Origin: an uncultured Lachnospiraceae bacterium
GTDB lineage: Bacteria; Bacillota; Clostridia; Lachnospirales; Lachnospiraceae
Length of the DNA: 29,256 bases
Assembly: GCA_910579425.1 (NCBI GenBank)
Contig: CAJTVL010000049.1
Span: 1 to 29,256 of the forward strand
Direction of reading: 5' to 3'
Numbering within the stretch: position 1 is the stretch's first letter; the number at the start of each line of letters is the position of its first letter. The notes beneath the pieces are model-generated. The model was not told where the DNA came from. It made no database searches and saw only the letters and a list, made by a program, of their open reading frames with translations. The position numbers and the translations under genes were made by a program. Shown piece after piece: positions 1 through 7,381 of the stretch.

Positions 1-2
1 AG

Positions 3-77
3 AGGGGACTGGACATCTCCATAAAGGAATATTCCATCCATGTAACAGAATCCTGTGATTGTGAGTTCAAACTGTAA
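3..77 (+). CDS. possible 3' end of a gene entering from the left
   Basis: An open frame runs in from the window edge and stops at TAA, giving a 24-residue tail (RGLDISIKEYSIHV...FKL) with an ordinary mix of residues. It would be convergent with the flagellin gene that ends at 114. The product is not recognisable from so short a piece, and a chance open frame of this length is quite possible. Confidence 0.25.
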   Translation, partial: RGLDISIKEYSIHVTESCDCEFKL

Positions 78-113
78 AACTCAGGTCGTTTGATATATTT
101 TACTAATCTATTA

Positions 114-1262
114 CTATGGCTGTAATAAACCCAACACTCCCTGCTTACTTTGATTCGCCTGTGCCAGCAGCGTCTGCCCTGCCTGTGCTAAAATACTGTT
201 GTTGGAGTATTTTACCATCTCCGCGGCCATGTCCGTATCCCGGATGGAAGACTCTGCTGCAGTAGTATTCTTGGCAATATTGTCCAGATTCCGTATTGTG
301 TGTTCCAGACGGTTTTGGATAGAGCCCAGTTTGGCACGTGTTCCGGATATATCAGAAATCGCACTTTTAACAAAAACATTTAATGCGTCAAACTGGTGCT
401 GGCAGGGGGTATTATCAACCAGGGCCTCCTCTGAGCCGCCGGTAGGGTTAGTATTGATGTTAGTAGTAAGTTTGTCTTTAACATTTTGATCTGTAATTGC
501 ACTGTAAGAAAAACTGTGAAAAATGGTTAAATCATAAGCAGCTAAAAGGTGGCAATGCCCTGAATATGATCCCCATGGAGGAATCGTATTTGCGTCCACA
601 TAATCAAATTTAGCACATGTTGTGTGGCTGCCGGCTTCGGGGGCATAAAAAATCAAAGCTCCTGGCTGTGGCGCAGACCCGGAATTATGCTGTTTAATTA
701 TACAGGAAGACGAGTGAGAGTATGTTTGATAGCATATTCCTTTGGATAGGGCGCTGGCGATCAAGTCGTTGCTGGAGAGATTGCCGATGGAAATGGAGAT
801 ATTCTGTTCGGCTTCCGCGCCTACCTGTAACTGTTTATCCTGAAAAGAACCGTCCAGAAGATTTTGATCATTAAAAGTAGTAGCAGAGTGAATGCGGTCA
901 ATTTCATTCATTAACTGCCTGACTTCTAAAGTAATATAAACCCGGTCTTCCGATGTTAATGTCCCGGTGGAGCCTTTGACGGCCAGTTCGTTCATGCGCT
1001 GCAGTATATCGTGAACCTCCACCAAAGCGCCTTCCGCCGTTTGGATACAGGAAATTCCATCTGCTGCATTGGCAGAAGCCTGGGTAAGGCCCCTTACCTG
1101 GCGGCGCATTTTTTCTGATATAGCTAAACCCGCCGCATCATCTGCCGCGCGGTTGACTTTATACCCTGATGATAATTTTTCTGTAGATTTTGTCTGATTC
1201 TTATTGGTTGAATTAAACATACGGTTCGCATTAAGAGCGGCCATATTGTGGACGATAACCAT
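114..1262 (-). CDS. flagellin (filament subunit), 382 aa
   Basis: Structural protein of the flagellar filament, exported through the flagellar type III apparatus. The N-terminal D0/D1 region (about residues 1-135) shows MVIVHNMAALNANR, LSSGYKVNRAADDAAGLAIS and ALVEVHDILQRMNELAVKG. The C-terminal D1/D0 region (about 290-382) shows RLEHTIRNLDNIAKNTTAAE, RDTDMAAEMV and AQANQSKQGVLGLLQP. The middle is variable. The ATG at 1262 is chosen because it begins the classic flagellin N-terminus and has GGAGG about 8 bases upstream; an in-frame extension to 1421 would add 53 non-flagellin residues. A sigma-D-type promoter lies upstream at 1335-1360. Oddity: six cysteines (C72 plus five in the central region), whereas flagellins normally have few or none. 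It is the divergent partner of the flagellin at 5154. Confidence 0.95.
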   Translation of the reverse strand: MVIVHNMAALNANRMFNSTNKNQTKSTEKLSSGYKVNRAADDAAGLAISEKMRRQVRGLTQASANAADGISCIQTAEGALVEVHDILQRMNELAVKGSTGTLTSEDRVYITLEVRQLMNEIDRIHSATTFNDQNLLDGSFQDKQLQVGAEAEQNISISIGNLSSNDLIASALSKGICYQTYSHSSSCIIKQHNSGSAPQPGALIFYAPEAGSHTTCAKFDYVDANTIPPWGSYSGHCHLLAAYDLTIFHSFSYSAITDQNVKDKLTTNINTNPTGGSEEALVDNTPCQHQFDALNVFVKSAISDISGTRAKLGSIQNRLEHTIRNLDNIAKNTTAAESSIRDTDMAAEMVKYSNNSILAQAGQTLLAQANQSKQGVLGLLQP

Positions 1263-1334
1263 AGTCTGGATTCCTCCCGAATAAATTCTTTTGGCGGTAA
1301 AGCGAATAGTAATCCCCAATCCCAATTGATGTAT

Positions 1335-1360
1335 ATATCGGATTTTTTTTAGATTTCTTA
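1335..1360 (-). promoter_or_regulatory. sigma-D (sigma-28, FliA-type) promoter for the flagellin gene
   Basis: Read on the minus strand, the sequence has TAAG (1360-1357), 14 bases, then TCCGATAT (1342-1335). This is close to the flagellar sigma consensus TAAA-N(14-16)-GCCGATAT. It lies about 70 bases upstream of the flagellin ATG at 1262. The match and the position ahead of a late flagellar gene make it credible; no transcript data are available. Confidence 0.7.
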
Positions 1361-1482
1361 AGTTCCGGTACAAAAATTGGGGAGAGAATTTATTTGTAAA
1401 AGTCATAATTTCCCGTTTCAAAGCAAAAGCATTTGTAGTAGAATAATACCATGTTATTGTGCATTGGAGATGTTAAAAGAAA

Positions 1483-1599
1483 TTGAATCAAATTGTAATT
1501 TTTGGAGCCAAAAGTATTGCGTTGGGCGCATGTCTGGCGATAAAATTATATCCGGAACTTGAGGTATCTAACACTACCCGTTTTGGCGTATCTGAATAA
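1483..1599 (+). pseudogene. 5' fragment of a DUF4422-type gene, cut off by an IS66 remnant
   Basis: Starting at a TTG (1483) with GGAG about 15 bases upstream, the frame encodes NQIVIFGAKSIALGACLAIK followed by LYPELEV. This matches the N-terminus of the intact protein at 3550 (KLIIFGAKSIALGACLAIKK...LYPECEV) almost residue for residue, but differs at many third codon positions. The similarity stops at about 1567-1577, exactly where the transposase remnant begins on the other strand; a few more codons lead to TAA at 1599. I infer an older diverged paralogue truncated by insertion or deletion, so it is non-functional. Confidence 0.8.
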
Positions 1600-3150
1600 G
1601 CATACTCATGTTCTGGCAGAGATACTCGATGGATTCAAATCCCCTGAATGACACAGCCTGCTGTTGCTTGCGCTTATATCGTCTGAGCAGCCGCTCCGAT
1701 TCATTGTTTGTATCCGTCCTTATAATACTCACTTGCCGGAATGTATTCGTATTCTTCTTTTGCCTTCCGCAGTATTGTCCGGTTCCCTTCATCCGCTATG
1801 CTTTCTTTCAGATAACGAAGGACATGCGCAAGACACTCTTGGTGTTCCGCACCATAGTTATAAAAGGTTTTCTCATGATCGTGAACCGGGATTCCCAGGT
1901 AATCTTCAACCGGAGTGCCTTTTACTCCTTCGTGCCCTTTTTTCCTTCGTGCCCTTTTTTCCTGCGTGAAAAATACATCGCTTTTCCATCCGGGGCAGCG
2001 CACACAAATACATAGGCATTTTTCACGTTTTCCCTTGCATTGGTACAATCCGTATAAAGGATGGGGGAAGCGGCAGGTCGGCAAACATTGTTTTTCGTTC
2101 CTGTTCCGTCTTTTTGGCAAACTCTTTGCTAAGTTTATTAACCATGCCTTTGGATATGTTGAGCCTGCCATCGGTCAGATCGGAAAGGAATTTTCTGCTT
2201 TTGTCGATGGAAGTGCAGCAATCGCTATTCAACAGGAAGAGGAAGGAAGGCCTTGACGCTTCCGCCATAATTCACCTCGTCCACAACGCCGGGGGGATAC
2301 TGCGCATGAATCGCTCGCCGGTTTTAGAATTGTAATACACATCTTTGAGGTCTTTTTGAAATCCGGATCTTCCAGCGCTTCCCGGGGCGACGGTAGCAGA
2401 ATCGGTTCCGTGGTGGGAATCTGCTTTTTCCTGCCGTACCCTGGATGTCCCGGCAGGGCACCCGGCTTACGGCCGTTTTTTTTCCGGCCGTTGGACATCT
2501 TCTTGTGACGGATTGTTTTGGAAGAAGGGATGGAGGAATTTTCGTAATCCCGGTTGATTTGCGCCCTCAGCTTCAGGTTCTTGCCCTTTTCCTCTTCCAG
2601 CGCCGTTTCGAGCTCATAGCTCTTTTGACGCTGCTGAGTTACCTTGTCCAGTGCGGCGTCCCTCTGTCTTTCCGCCTTTATTGCACGCTTTTCCATCTGC
2701 GCTGATTCTTTTTGCAACGCCGACAGTTTTCACCCGCATTTCTTTTGGAGTTCTTCAAATATCTCAAACCATTGGTTGCGGACGGAAACGGTTTCACTGT
2801 GGGCACGTGAAAGCCCGTCCTTCAATTTCCGGATTTCCCATTCCAAAGAGCGCAGTTCTTTCCGGTATTCCTCCTGCATGCGGACATATATTTCACCGGA
2901 TTTGAAAGCACGTATCTGTGCGTTGGCCGTTTTTAACCTGTATTCAAGAGTGGTGATGTATTCATAAGGAAGCGTTCATGTGGTCAGCCCTTCTTTAAGG
3001 AGTCAAGAATTCTGTTCATTAGCGCTTAGAATTCATTGTTGTGTTCCCGCTGCCTGATGATTTCATTTTTTGCTTGGACTTCCTCTTCGAGACAGGCAAT
3101 GGCCTTGTTAAGCAGGACGATTTCACTGTCCGCATTATTTTATCCACATA
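1567..3150 (-). mobile_element. degenerate IS66-family transposase (TnpC) remnant
   Basis: Read right to left, the pieces give a DDE transposase of the IS66 type in the expected order. They are: a coiled-coil N-terminus (YEYITTLEYRLKTANAQIRA, 2960 leftward); LRAQINRDYENSSIPSSK and GRKPGALPGHPGYGRKKQ (2600-2440); DLTDGRLNISKGMVNKLSKE (about 2190-2120); GTPVEDYLGIPVHDHEKTFY with HQECLAHVLRYLKES (1920-1810); and a C-terminal RRYKRKQQQAVSFRGFESIE (about 1690-1630), ending RQNG next to 1577. The frame changes at least four times, and an in-frame TGA interrupts it at 2732-2730, so no active transposase can be made. Accessory tnpA/tnpB and clear terminal inverted repeats were not found. The right boundary near 3150 is approximate. 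Confidence 0.85.
1927..1960. repeat. 17-bp tandem duplication inside the IS66 remnant
   Basis: Two head-to-tail copies of CCTTCGTGCCCTTTTTT occupy 1927-1943 and 1944-1960, and CCTGCGTG follows. An extra 17 bases shifts the reading frame of the transposase just before its GTPVEDYLG segment. It is probably a replication-slippage lesion and one cause of the element's inactivity. Confidence 0.85.
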
Positions 3151-3534
3151 TAAAAAATCGAATTTTCTTACTTTTTACAATCGTCAAATGTGGGGAGCGA
3201 ACCAATGTCAGTTAGTTAAGAACTTTAAAAACTAAATAAACGGTATGAATATAGGAGCAGGGCATCATTTAGGAGAGAATCTTGGAACAAACGGTATGGA
3301 TAATGCCATTTGCTGGACACTATTTTGTTTTACTGCATGGCAAATAAGCAGGTATGAAAAATGCCTGCCATGTGGTACAATGATTTTGTCAGTCAAAATC
3401 GGTATGTAAAGCTGACTGGTACCTGGAACCTTTGCTGGCGGGCAAAGTTCCTGTTAAGATTGATTATATGCTTGAAAAATTAAAAGAAATATGAGAATAT
3501 TTTGATTAGGAAAGAGTAAAATCAAAAGAAGCAT
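3151..3534 (+). other. gene-poor stretch with an unidentified coding remnant
   Basis: This 384-bp stretch between the IS66 remnant and the DUF4422 gene holds no intact gene. A frame ending at TGA 3492-3494 encodes ADWYLEPLLAGKVPVKIDYM then LEKLKEI, which reads like a genuine protein C-terminus. In-frame stops and frame changes precede it. A short frame beginning at ATG 3245 (NIGAGHHLGENLGTNGMDNA) lacks a ribosome binding site. I do not recognise the family. The likeliest reading is the 3' remnant of another gene of the same surface-glycan block, left after the event that brought in the IS66 copy. Confidence 0.45.
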
Positions 3535-3549
3535 ATGGAGCAAATAATT

Positions 3550-4623
3550 ATGTCTTTTATTACTACTAACAAACTGATCATATTTGGCGCCAAGAGCATT
3601 GCTCTTGGCGCTTGTTTAGCCATCAAGAAGCTATATCCCGAATGTGAGGTCACAGGTTTTATGGTGAGCAGCCTTAGGGATAATCCAGAGCATCTTTGCG
3701 GATTGCCGGTGGTAGAAACCGATCATTGTGCAGATAAAGATATTCCTGTTTTAGTTGCCATCCCCGAAGATGTACAGAGTGTTGTGACATATAATCTAAA
3801 GAAAAAGGGCTTTAAGAACATTTATTGCCTTACTTCGGACAAAGAAGCAGAACTAATGGGCAGATACTATGAAGGCGTTGGGAGATTTCCTTCCTTATAT
3901 AGTGCTGATTCACATAGAACTGATGCTTTTGCAGAAATATATATGGCGAAATTTTGCAAAGATAAACCTCTAAAAAACGCATATTCTATTCCGGCATGGG
4001 TACATCCCATTCAGGTAGGAGCTGCATTGTCGGATCAGAGGATTACGGAGATTACGGATGATTCAGGACAAAACATTTCCGCTAAAAATGTGAATTACTG
4101 CGAACTTACAGCGCTTTACTGGATGTGGAAAAATAGGCTATGCACCGAAGAGACAGACAAGTACTTTGGGCTTTTTCATTATAGAAGATTTTTAGATATT
4201 ATGGATGATGGCCTGATAAAAATGAAAGAGGAAAACGTTGATGTGCTTTTGCCCTATCCCTTAATCCATGAGCCGGATATCAGCGAGCACCACAGTAGGT
4301 ATATCAAGGAGGGTGACTGGGATGCCATGCAGTCTGCGTTAAAGGAACTGCAGCCAGAGTATGCAGAATGCTTTCAGGAAGTTCTAAAACAGCCGTATTT
4401 ATACAATTACAATATGATCATAGCCAAAAGAGATATTTTAAGAAGCTATTGTGAATGGCTGTTTCCCATACTTGAGAGAACGGAAGATTTAAGTAAACCA
4501 AGGGGATGTGAAAGGGCAGACCGATACATAGGTTACTTGGGAGAAAATCTGCTGACCTTGTATTTTATGTATCATACAGGAGAGTGGAATTTGAGGCATG
4601 TGGGAAGAAAAATGTTGATTTGA
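3550..4623 (+). CDS. two-domain DUF4422 protein, predicted glycosyltransferase, 357 aa
   Basis: The C-terminal part (about residues 125-345) is a DUF4422 domain: VNYCELTALYWMWKNRL, YFGLFHYRRFLDIMDDG, YNYNMIIAKRDILRSYCEWL and GYLGENLLTLYFMY. DUF4422 proteins occur in polysaccharide loci and are predicted glycosyltransferases. The first 105 or so residues form a separate Rossmann-like unit (KLIIFGAKSIALGACLAIKK, then VTGFMVSS, CGLPVVE and DIPVLVAIPEDVQSVV), resembling nucleotide-binding N-domains of PglD-type sugar enzymes. The ATG at 3550 is preferred because GGAG sits 9 bases upstream (3537-3540); an in-frame ATG at 3535 is the alternative. Position between two flagellins and near glf suggests flagellin or surface glycan decoration, possibly with galactofuranose; that is inference. 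It appears intact, unlike its neighbours. Confidence 0.8.
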   Translation: MSFITTNKLIIFGAKSIALGACLAIKKLYPECEVTGFMVSSLRDNPEHLCGLPVVETDHCADKDIPVLVAIPEDVQSVVTYNLKKKGFKNIYCLTSDKEAELMGRYYEGVGRFPSLYSADSHRTDAFAEIYMAKFCKDKPLKNAYSIPAWVHPIQVGAALSDQRITEITDDSGQNISAKNVNYCELTALYWMWKNRLCTEETDKYFGLFHYRRFLDIMDDGLIKMKEENVDVLLPYPLIHEPDISEHHSRYIKEGDWDAMQSALKELQPEYAECFQEVLKQPYLYNYNMIIAKRDILRSYCEWLFPILERTEDLSKPRGCERADRYIGYLGENLLTLYFMYHTGEWNLRHVGRKMLI

Positions 4624-5106
4624 GATTTACATGATTGTGTAATATATGTATATAACAACTCAAGGCTGGAAATCGGAGATAGGACAGAGATAGAAAGGTG
4701 TTCTATTTCTGTTGGAAATGACGCATCGCTTTTGGTGGGCGCTAATGGAAAATTTTTTGGCGAGGGATCACTTGAATCGAGTGCCGATTCTTTGTTAAAA
4801 TTCGGCAATGATTTTACTGTTGGTGCAAGATATAACTTAGTAGCAGGAAAGGGTACAGAATGTATAATCGGTCATGTATGGATTGGAATACGTGTTACGG
4901 TTTTGTACAATACATTGATTGGAGACGGCAGCATCATAGGAGCTGAAAGTCTGGTAAAAAGTAAAATTCCCAATAACTGTATAGCAGCGGGGAACCCTGC
5001 AAAGGTGATAAAGAAAAATGTTACGTGGTGCAGATTCGAAGATTCGGAAGACATAGCGGAATGCGGGGAAGCGTATATCCATTTTACAGATGAAAATGCA
5101 CAGTGA
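4624..5106 (+). pseudogene. hexapeptide-repeat acyltransferase remnant with internal deletion
   Basis: The frame encodes left-handed beta-helix repeats: LEIGDRTEIERCSISVGNDA, GEGSLESSADSLLKFGNDFT and VGARYNLVAGKGTECIIG, then HVWIGIRVTVLYNTLIGDGS and KIPNNCIAAGNPAKVIKKN, the usual end of WbbJ-like O-acetyltransferases. Two defects are visible. First, the open frame runs back to the TGA of the DUF4422 gene, in the same frame, with no ATG or GTG start and no ribosome binding site; TTG at 4732 is possible but would delete the first repeats. Second, CIIG joins HVWIG directly, whereas relatives have about 40-50 residues there, including the catalytic His region. I infer an inactive remnant of an enzyme that acetylated a glycan, though a short structural protein cannot be excluded. 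Confidence 0.65.
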
Positions 5107-5153
5107 AACAAATGTAAAAATAATTTGTTTGAAAAGTTAGGGAGGAAACTTTC

Positions 5154-6503
5154 ATGGTTATAAATCATAATTTGCTCGCCATGAATGCACAGAGGCAGTT
5201 AGGTATCAACAGAGGGAAAAAAGCCAAAGCTATGGAAAAGCTGGCCTCCGGCTATAAGATTAACCGTGCTGCAGATGATGCAGCCGGGTTAGCTATTTCG
5301 GAAAAAATGCGCAGAAAGATCCGGGGCCTTACGCAGGGAGTAATGAATGCCCAGGAAGGGGTATCTGTGTGTCAGGTGGCAGACAGCGCTTTGGTGGAAA
5401 TCAGTGAAATGCTTCACAGGATATCGGAACTGGCTGTAAAATCTGCTAACGAAACGAATACAGGAGAGGACAGGAGCTATATACAACAGGAAGTAAGCCA
5501 ACTGATTCAGGAGATAGATTATATTGCAGAAACCACATCTTTTAATGAAATCCTCCTTCTTAACGGTCTTGGGACGTTTGACGGAAAAATATCCAATGTG
5601 TTAAAACCGTCCACTGACGGAGATTTTTTTAAATTGTTTGGAGATCATATTTCTAAGACGGGCTACATGGTGGAGGAACTGACGCCTGGTGATGTGACGG
5701 ATTCAACGTCTGTTCTCGACACAAGTCATCCCTATGTCAGTGTGCATATTAATATGGGAAGCATTCCGAATATGAAGGATTTGGTCGGCACCACCTTTTT
5801 TGTCAATTGTTGTACGGACTGCTGTCCTACGACGGTTGAGTTCACGGATACAGTGGGGGTGAAAAGCATCGTTGGTAAGATACAGATTGGTATGAAAAAG
5901 GCCGACGGCTCTTATTTTGGTGCCAGTGAATTTTGCCAGTATGTGGTAGCCTCCCTGAAGGGGCAGGATCCTAATCATGTAAAATTTGCGTATAAAGGTT
6001 CGATGCTTTATATTTACGACATAGATAATAATAACTGGAATCAGGATGAGAAGGAAGCGGCATATTTCTGCGACTCTAAAGAAATTTTCGGGAATATAAA
6101 TCAAGCAGGTGAAAGAATATGGATTCAGTCCGGCAATGAACCGGGAGATGGCATATGGCTGCAGCTCGGGAATGCCAGCGCGGCCGGACTTGGGATGAAA
6201 GGGGTCAATGTTTCTACAGTCAGTGGAGCTAAGAATGCAATTGAAGTCTCCAAGAGTGCCCTAAGCAAGCTTATGCTAAAGAGAAGCCGAATAGGTGCCC
6301 AGCAAAGTCGGTTGGAGCATACCATTGATAATGAAAATAATATTGTTGAGAACTTAACTGCTGCCGAATCCCGAATCCGGGACGCCGATATGGCAAAGGA
6401 AATGGTGAAGCTGTCAGTGCATAACATCTTAGAGCAGGCAGGGGTGTCTATGCTGGCGCAGGCAAATCAGAGCAAACAGCAAATACTAGGATTATTGGGA
6501 TAA
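5154..6503 (+). CDS. flagellin with cysteine-rich central domain, 449 aa
   Basis: Second filament-type protein. The N-terminal D0/D1 (about 1-140) has MVINHNLLAMNAQRQLG, LASGYKINRAADDAAGLAIS and YIQQEVSQLIQEIDYIAETT. The C-terminal part (about 355-449) has IGAQQSRLEHTIDNENNIVE, RIRDADMAKEMVKLS and LAQANQSKQQILGLLG. The central domain (about 141-350) is unusual: FFVNCCTDCCPTTVEFTD holds a CCxxCC cluster at residues 219-224, and with C77-region VSVCQ, EFCQ and YFCD there are seven cysteines in all. GGAGG at 5141-5145 is 8 bases before the ATG. No convincing sigma-D promoter lies just upstream, so it may be read through from the preceding block or expressed differently from the other flagellin. 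It ends in a strong hairpin at 6604-6654. It may be a minor or specialised filament subunit. Confidence 0.93.
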   Translation: MVINHNLLAMNAQRQLGINRGKKAKAMEKLASGYKINRAADDAAGLAISEKMRRKIRGLTQGVMNAQEGVSVCQVADSALVEISEMLHRISELAVKSANETNTGEDRSYIQQEVSQLIQEIDYIAETTSFNEILLLNGLGTFDGKISNVLKPSTDGDFFKLFGDHISKTGYMVEELTPGDVTDSTSVLDTSHPYVSVHINMGSIPNMKDLVGTTFFVNCCTDCCPTTVEFTDTVGVKSIVGKIQIGMKKADGSYFGASEFCQYVVASLKGQDPNHVKFAYKGSMLYIYDIDNNNWNQDEKEAAYFCDSKEIFGNINQAGERIWIQSGNEPGDGIWLQLGNASAAGLGMKGVNVSTVSGAKNAIEVSKSALSKLMLKRSRIGAQQSRLEHTIDNENNIVENLTAAESRIRDADMAKEMVKLSVHNILEQAGVSMLAQANQSKQQILGLLG

Positions 6504-6603
6504 ATTTGCTGGATTGTAACCAGACTCACTTTCTGCTCAAGTCCGCTTTGTCAAATGAAAATTAATCTGGGAGGTTGCAAAATTGATTTATAGATTTATA
6601 GAA

Positions 6604-6654
6604 AAGACATATAAAAATTGTTTTGGCCTGTAGTAAACAGTTTTTATATGTCTT
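6604..6654. terminator. long bidirectional hairpin between convergent genes
   Basis: A 20-bp stem (6604-6623 with 6635-6654, one G-U pair) encloses an 11-base loop. The stem ends in runs of A on one side and T on the other, so it can act as an intrinsic terminator for the flagellin (plus) and for the small gene that ends at 6662 (minus). It is unusually long and nearly perfect. Confidence 0.75.
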
Positions 6655-6661
6655 CTATGTA

Positions 6662-7024
6662 TCAATTGATGGTTTCCCTGATTGCCTCCCCAAGCTGCTC
6701 AAAACAAGGGATAAGCATTTCCAGCGCGCCGGCAATTCCGGAATCTTCCTTTGAGGAAATTGCGGAATTTAAAGCAATCACCTTTTGGTTAAAGTCTTCT
6801 TTGTGGATTCGAACCTTACCCTGATTCAGTACCTCCAGGGTGGAATTGATTACGGCGATTTCCCAGTTGATTGCATCGATGATGCTTTTCTGGTATTGGT
6901 CTGTATCCGGCTGCCTGTTGCCTGAAAGCTCGGTGATGAGTGTAGGCAGATTTTTTAGAAGACGCTCATTAAATTCGGCCATGGTTTCCAGAGCTTCTAA
7001 TTGTTCTGCAGTGATATTTTCCAT
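6662..7024 (-). CDS. small helical protein of unknown function in a flagellar locus, 120 aa
   Basis: The product is hydrophilic, acidic and almost wholly predicted helix: MENITAEQLEALETMAEFNE, LLKNLPTLITELSGNRQPDT, INWEIAVINSTLEVLNQGKV and AISSKEDSGIAGALEMLIPC. It has no signal peptide, no membrane segment and one cysteine. AAGGAG stands 9 bases before the ATG at 7024. I do not recognise a named family. Size, helical character and position next to a flagellin gene are like FliS/FliT-type export chaperones, so a chaperone or filament-assembly role is a reasonable guess but no more. It is convergent with the flagellin gene, with a shared hairpin between them. Confidence 0.75.
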   Translation of the reverse strand: MENITAEQLEALETMAEFNERLLKNLPTLITELSGNRQPDTDQYQKSIIDAINWEIAVINSTLEVLNQGKVRIHKEDFNQKVIALNSAISSKEDSGIAGALEMLIPCFEQLGEAIRETIN

Positions 7025-7087
7025 TTGTACGCTCCTTCTGTTAAATTATGAGGGCATATTTTTATTGCTGGCCCCTTATACGATACA

Positions 7088-7116
7088 ATTATATTATAGA
7101 GCATCAATTTGCGCAA
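7088..7116 (-). promoter_or_regulatory. candidate promoter for the small helical protein
   Basis: On the minus strand TTGCGC (7116-7111), 17 bases, then TATAAT (7093-7088) lie about 65 bases upstream of the ATG at 7024. The -10 is perfect and the spacing optimal, but the -35 matches only its TTG half. No sigma-D motif was seen here. The rest of the 7025-7381 gap shows only the operator-like inverted repeat listed separately. Confidence 0.4.
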
Positions 7117-7316
7117 TACGAAACAGTGTATTGATACGCGGGTGTTTATCAATTCTATGCAGTGTCCGGTAATCGCCCCGGAGATGTGAACGGCTCTGTG
7201 ATGAGGATACGAATATTACTCAATTGTTGAAGAATGGCAACGAATTGCTTTGGGGATAGGATTTTTCCGGGAAAGGACTAAATTTTTTAATTATTCTATA
7301 TTTTTGGCCCATACTT

Positions 7317-7370
7317 CCGTATTTGGTAATTATTGTAAGTTAAAATAAAGTATAATGTTGCCGAATACGG
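7317..7370. promoter_or_regulatory. inverted repeat around the -10 box of the first HTH gene
   Basis: CCGTATTTGG (7317-7326) and CCGAATACGG (7361-7370) are inverted copies that match at 9 of 10 positions, 34 bases apart. A TATAAT (7351-7356) lies between them, directly before the HTH gene at 7382. No good -35 was found at 17 bases. The right arm abuts the GGGAGGG ribosome binding site. The arrangement fits an autoregulatory operator bound by the product of that gene. Confidence 0.45.
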
Positions 7371-7381
7371 GAGGGCGCGAA

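Noticed and set aside
60..85. TGAGTT/AACTCA hairpin as a flagellin terminator
   Set aside because: Only a 6-bp stem with a 10-base loop and no T run on the flagellin strand.
1263..1421. N-terminal extension of the minus-strand flagellin by 53 residues
   Set aside because: It crosses the sigma-D promoter and the ribosome binding site, and the added residues are not flagellin-like.
2445..2967. Open frames on the plus strand over the IS66 remnant
   Set aside because: They are antisense to recognisable transposase sequence and lack ribosome binding sites and protein-like character.
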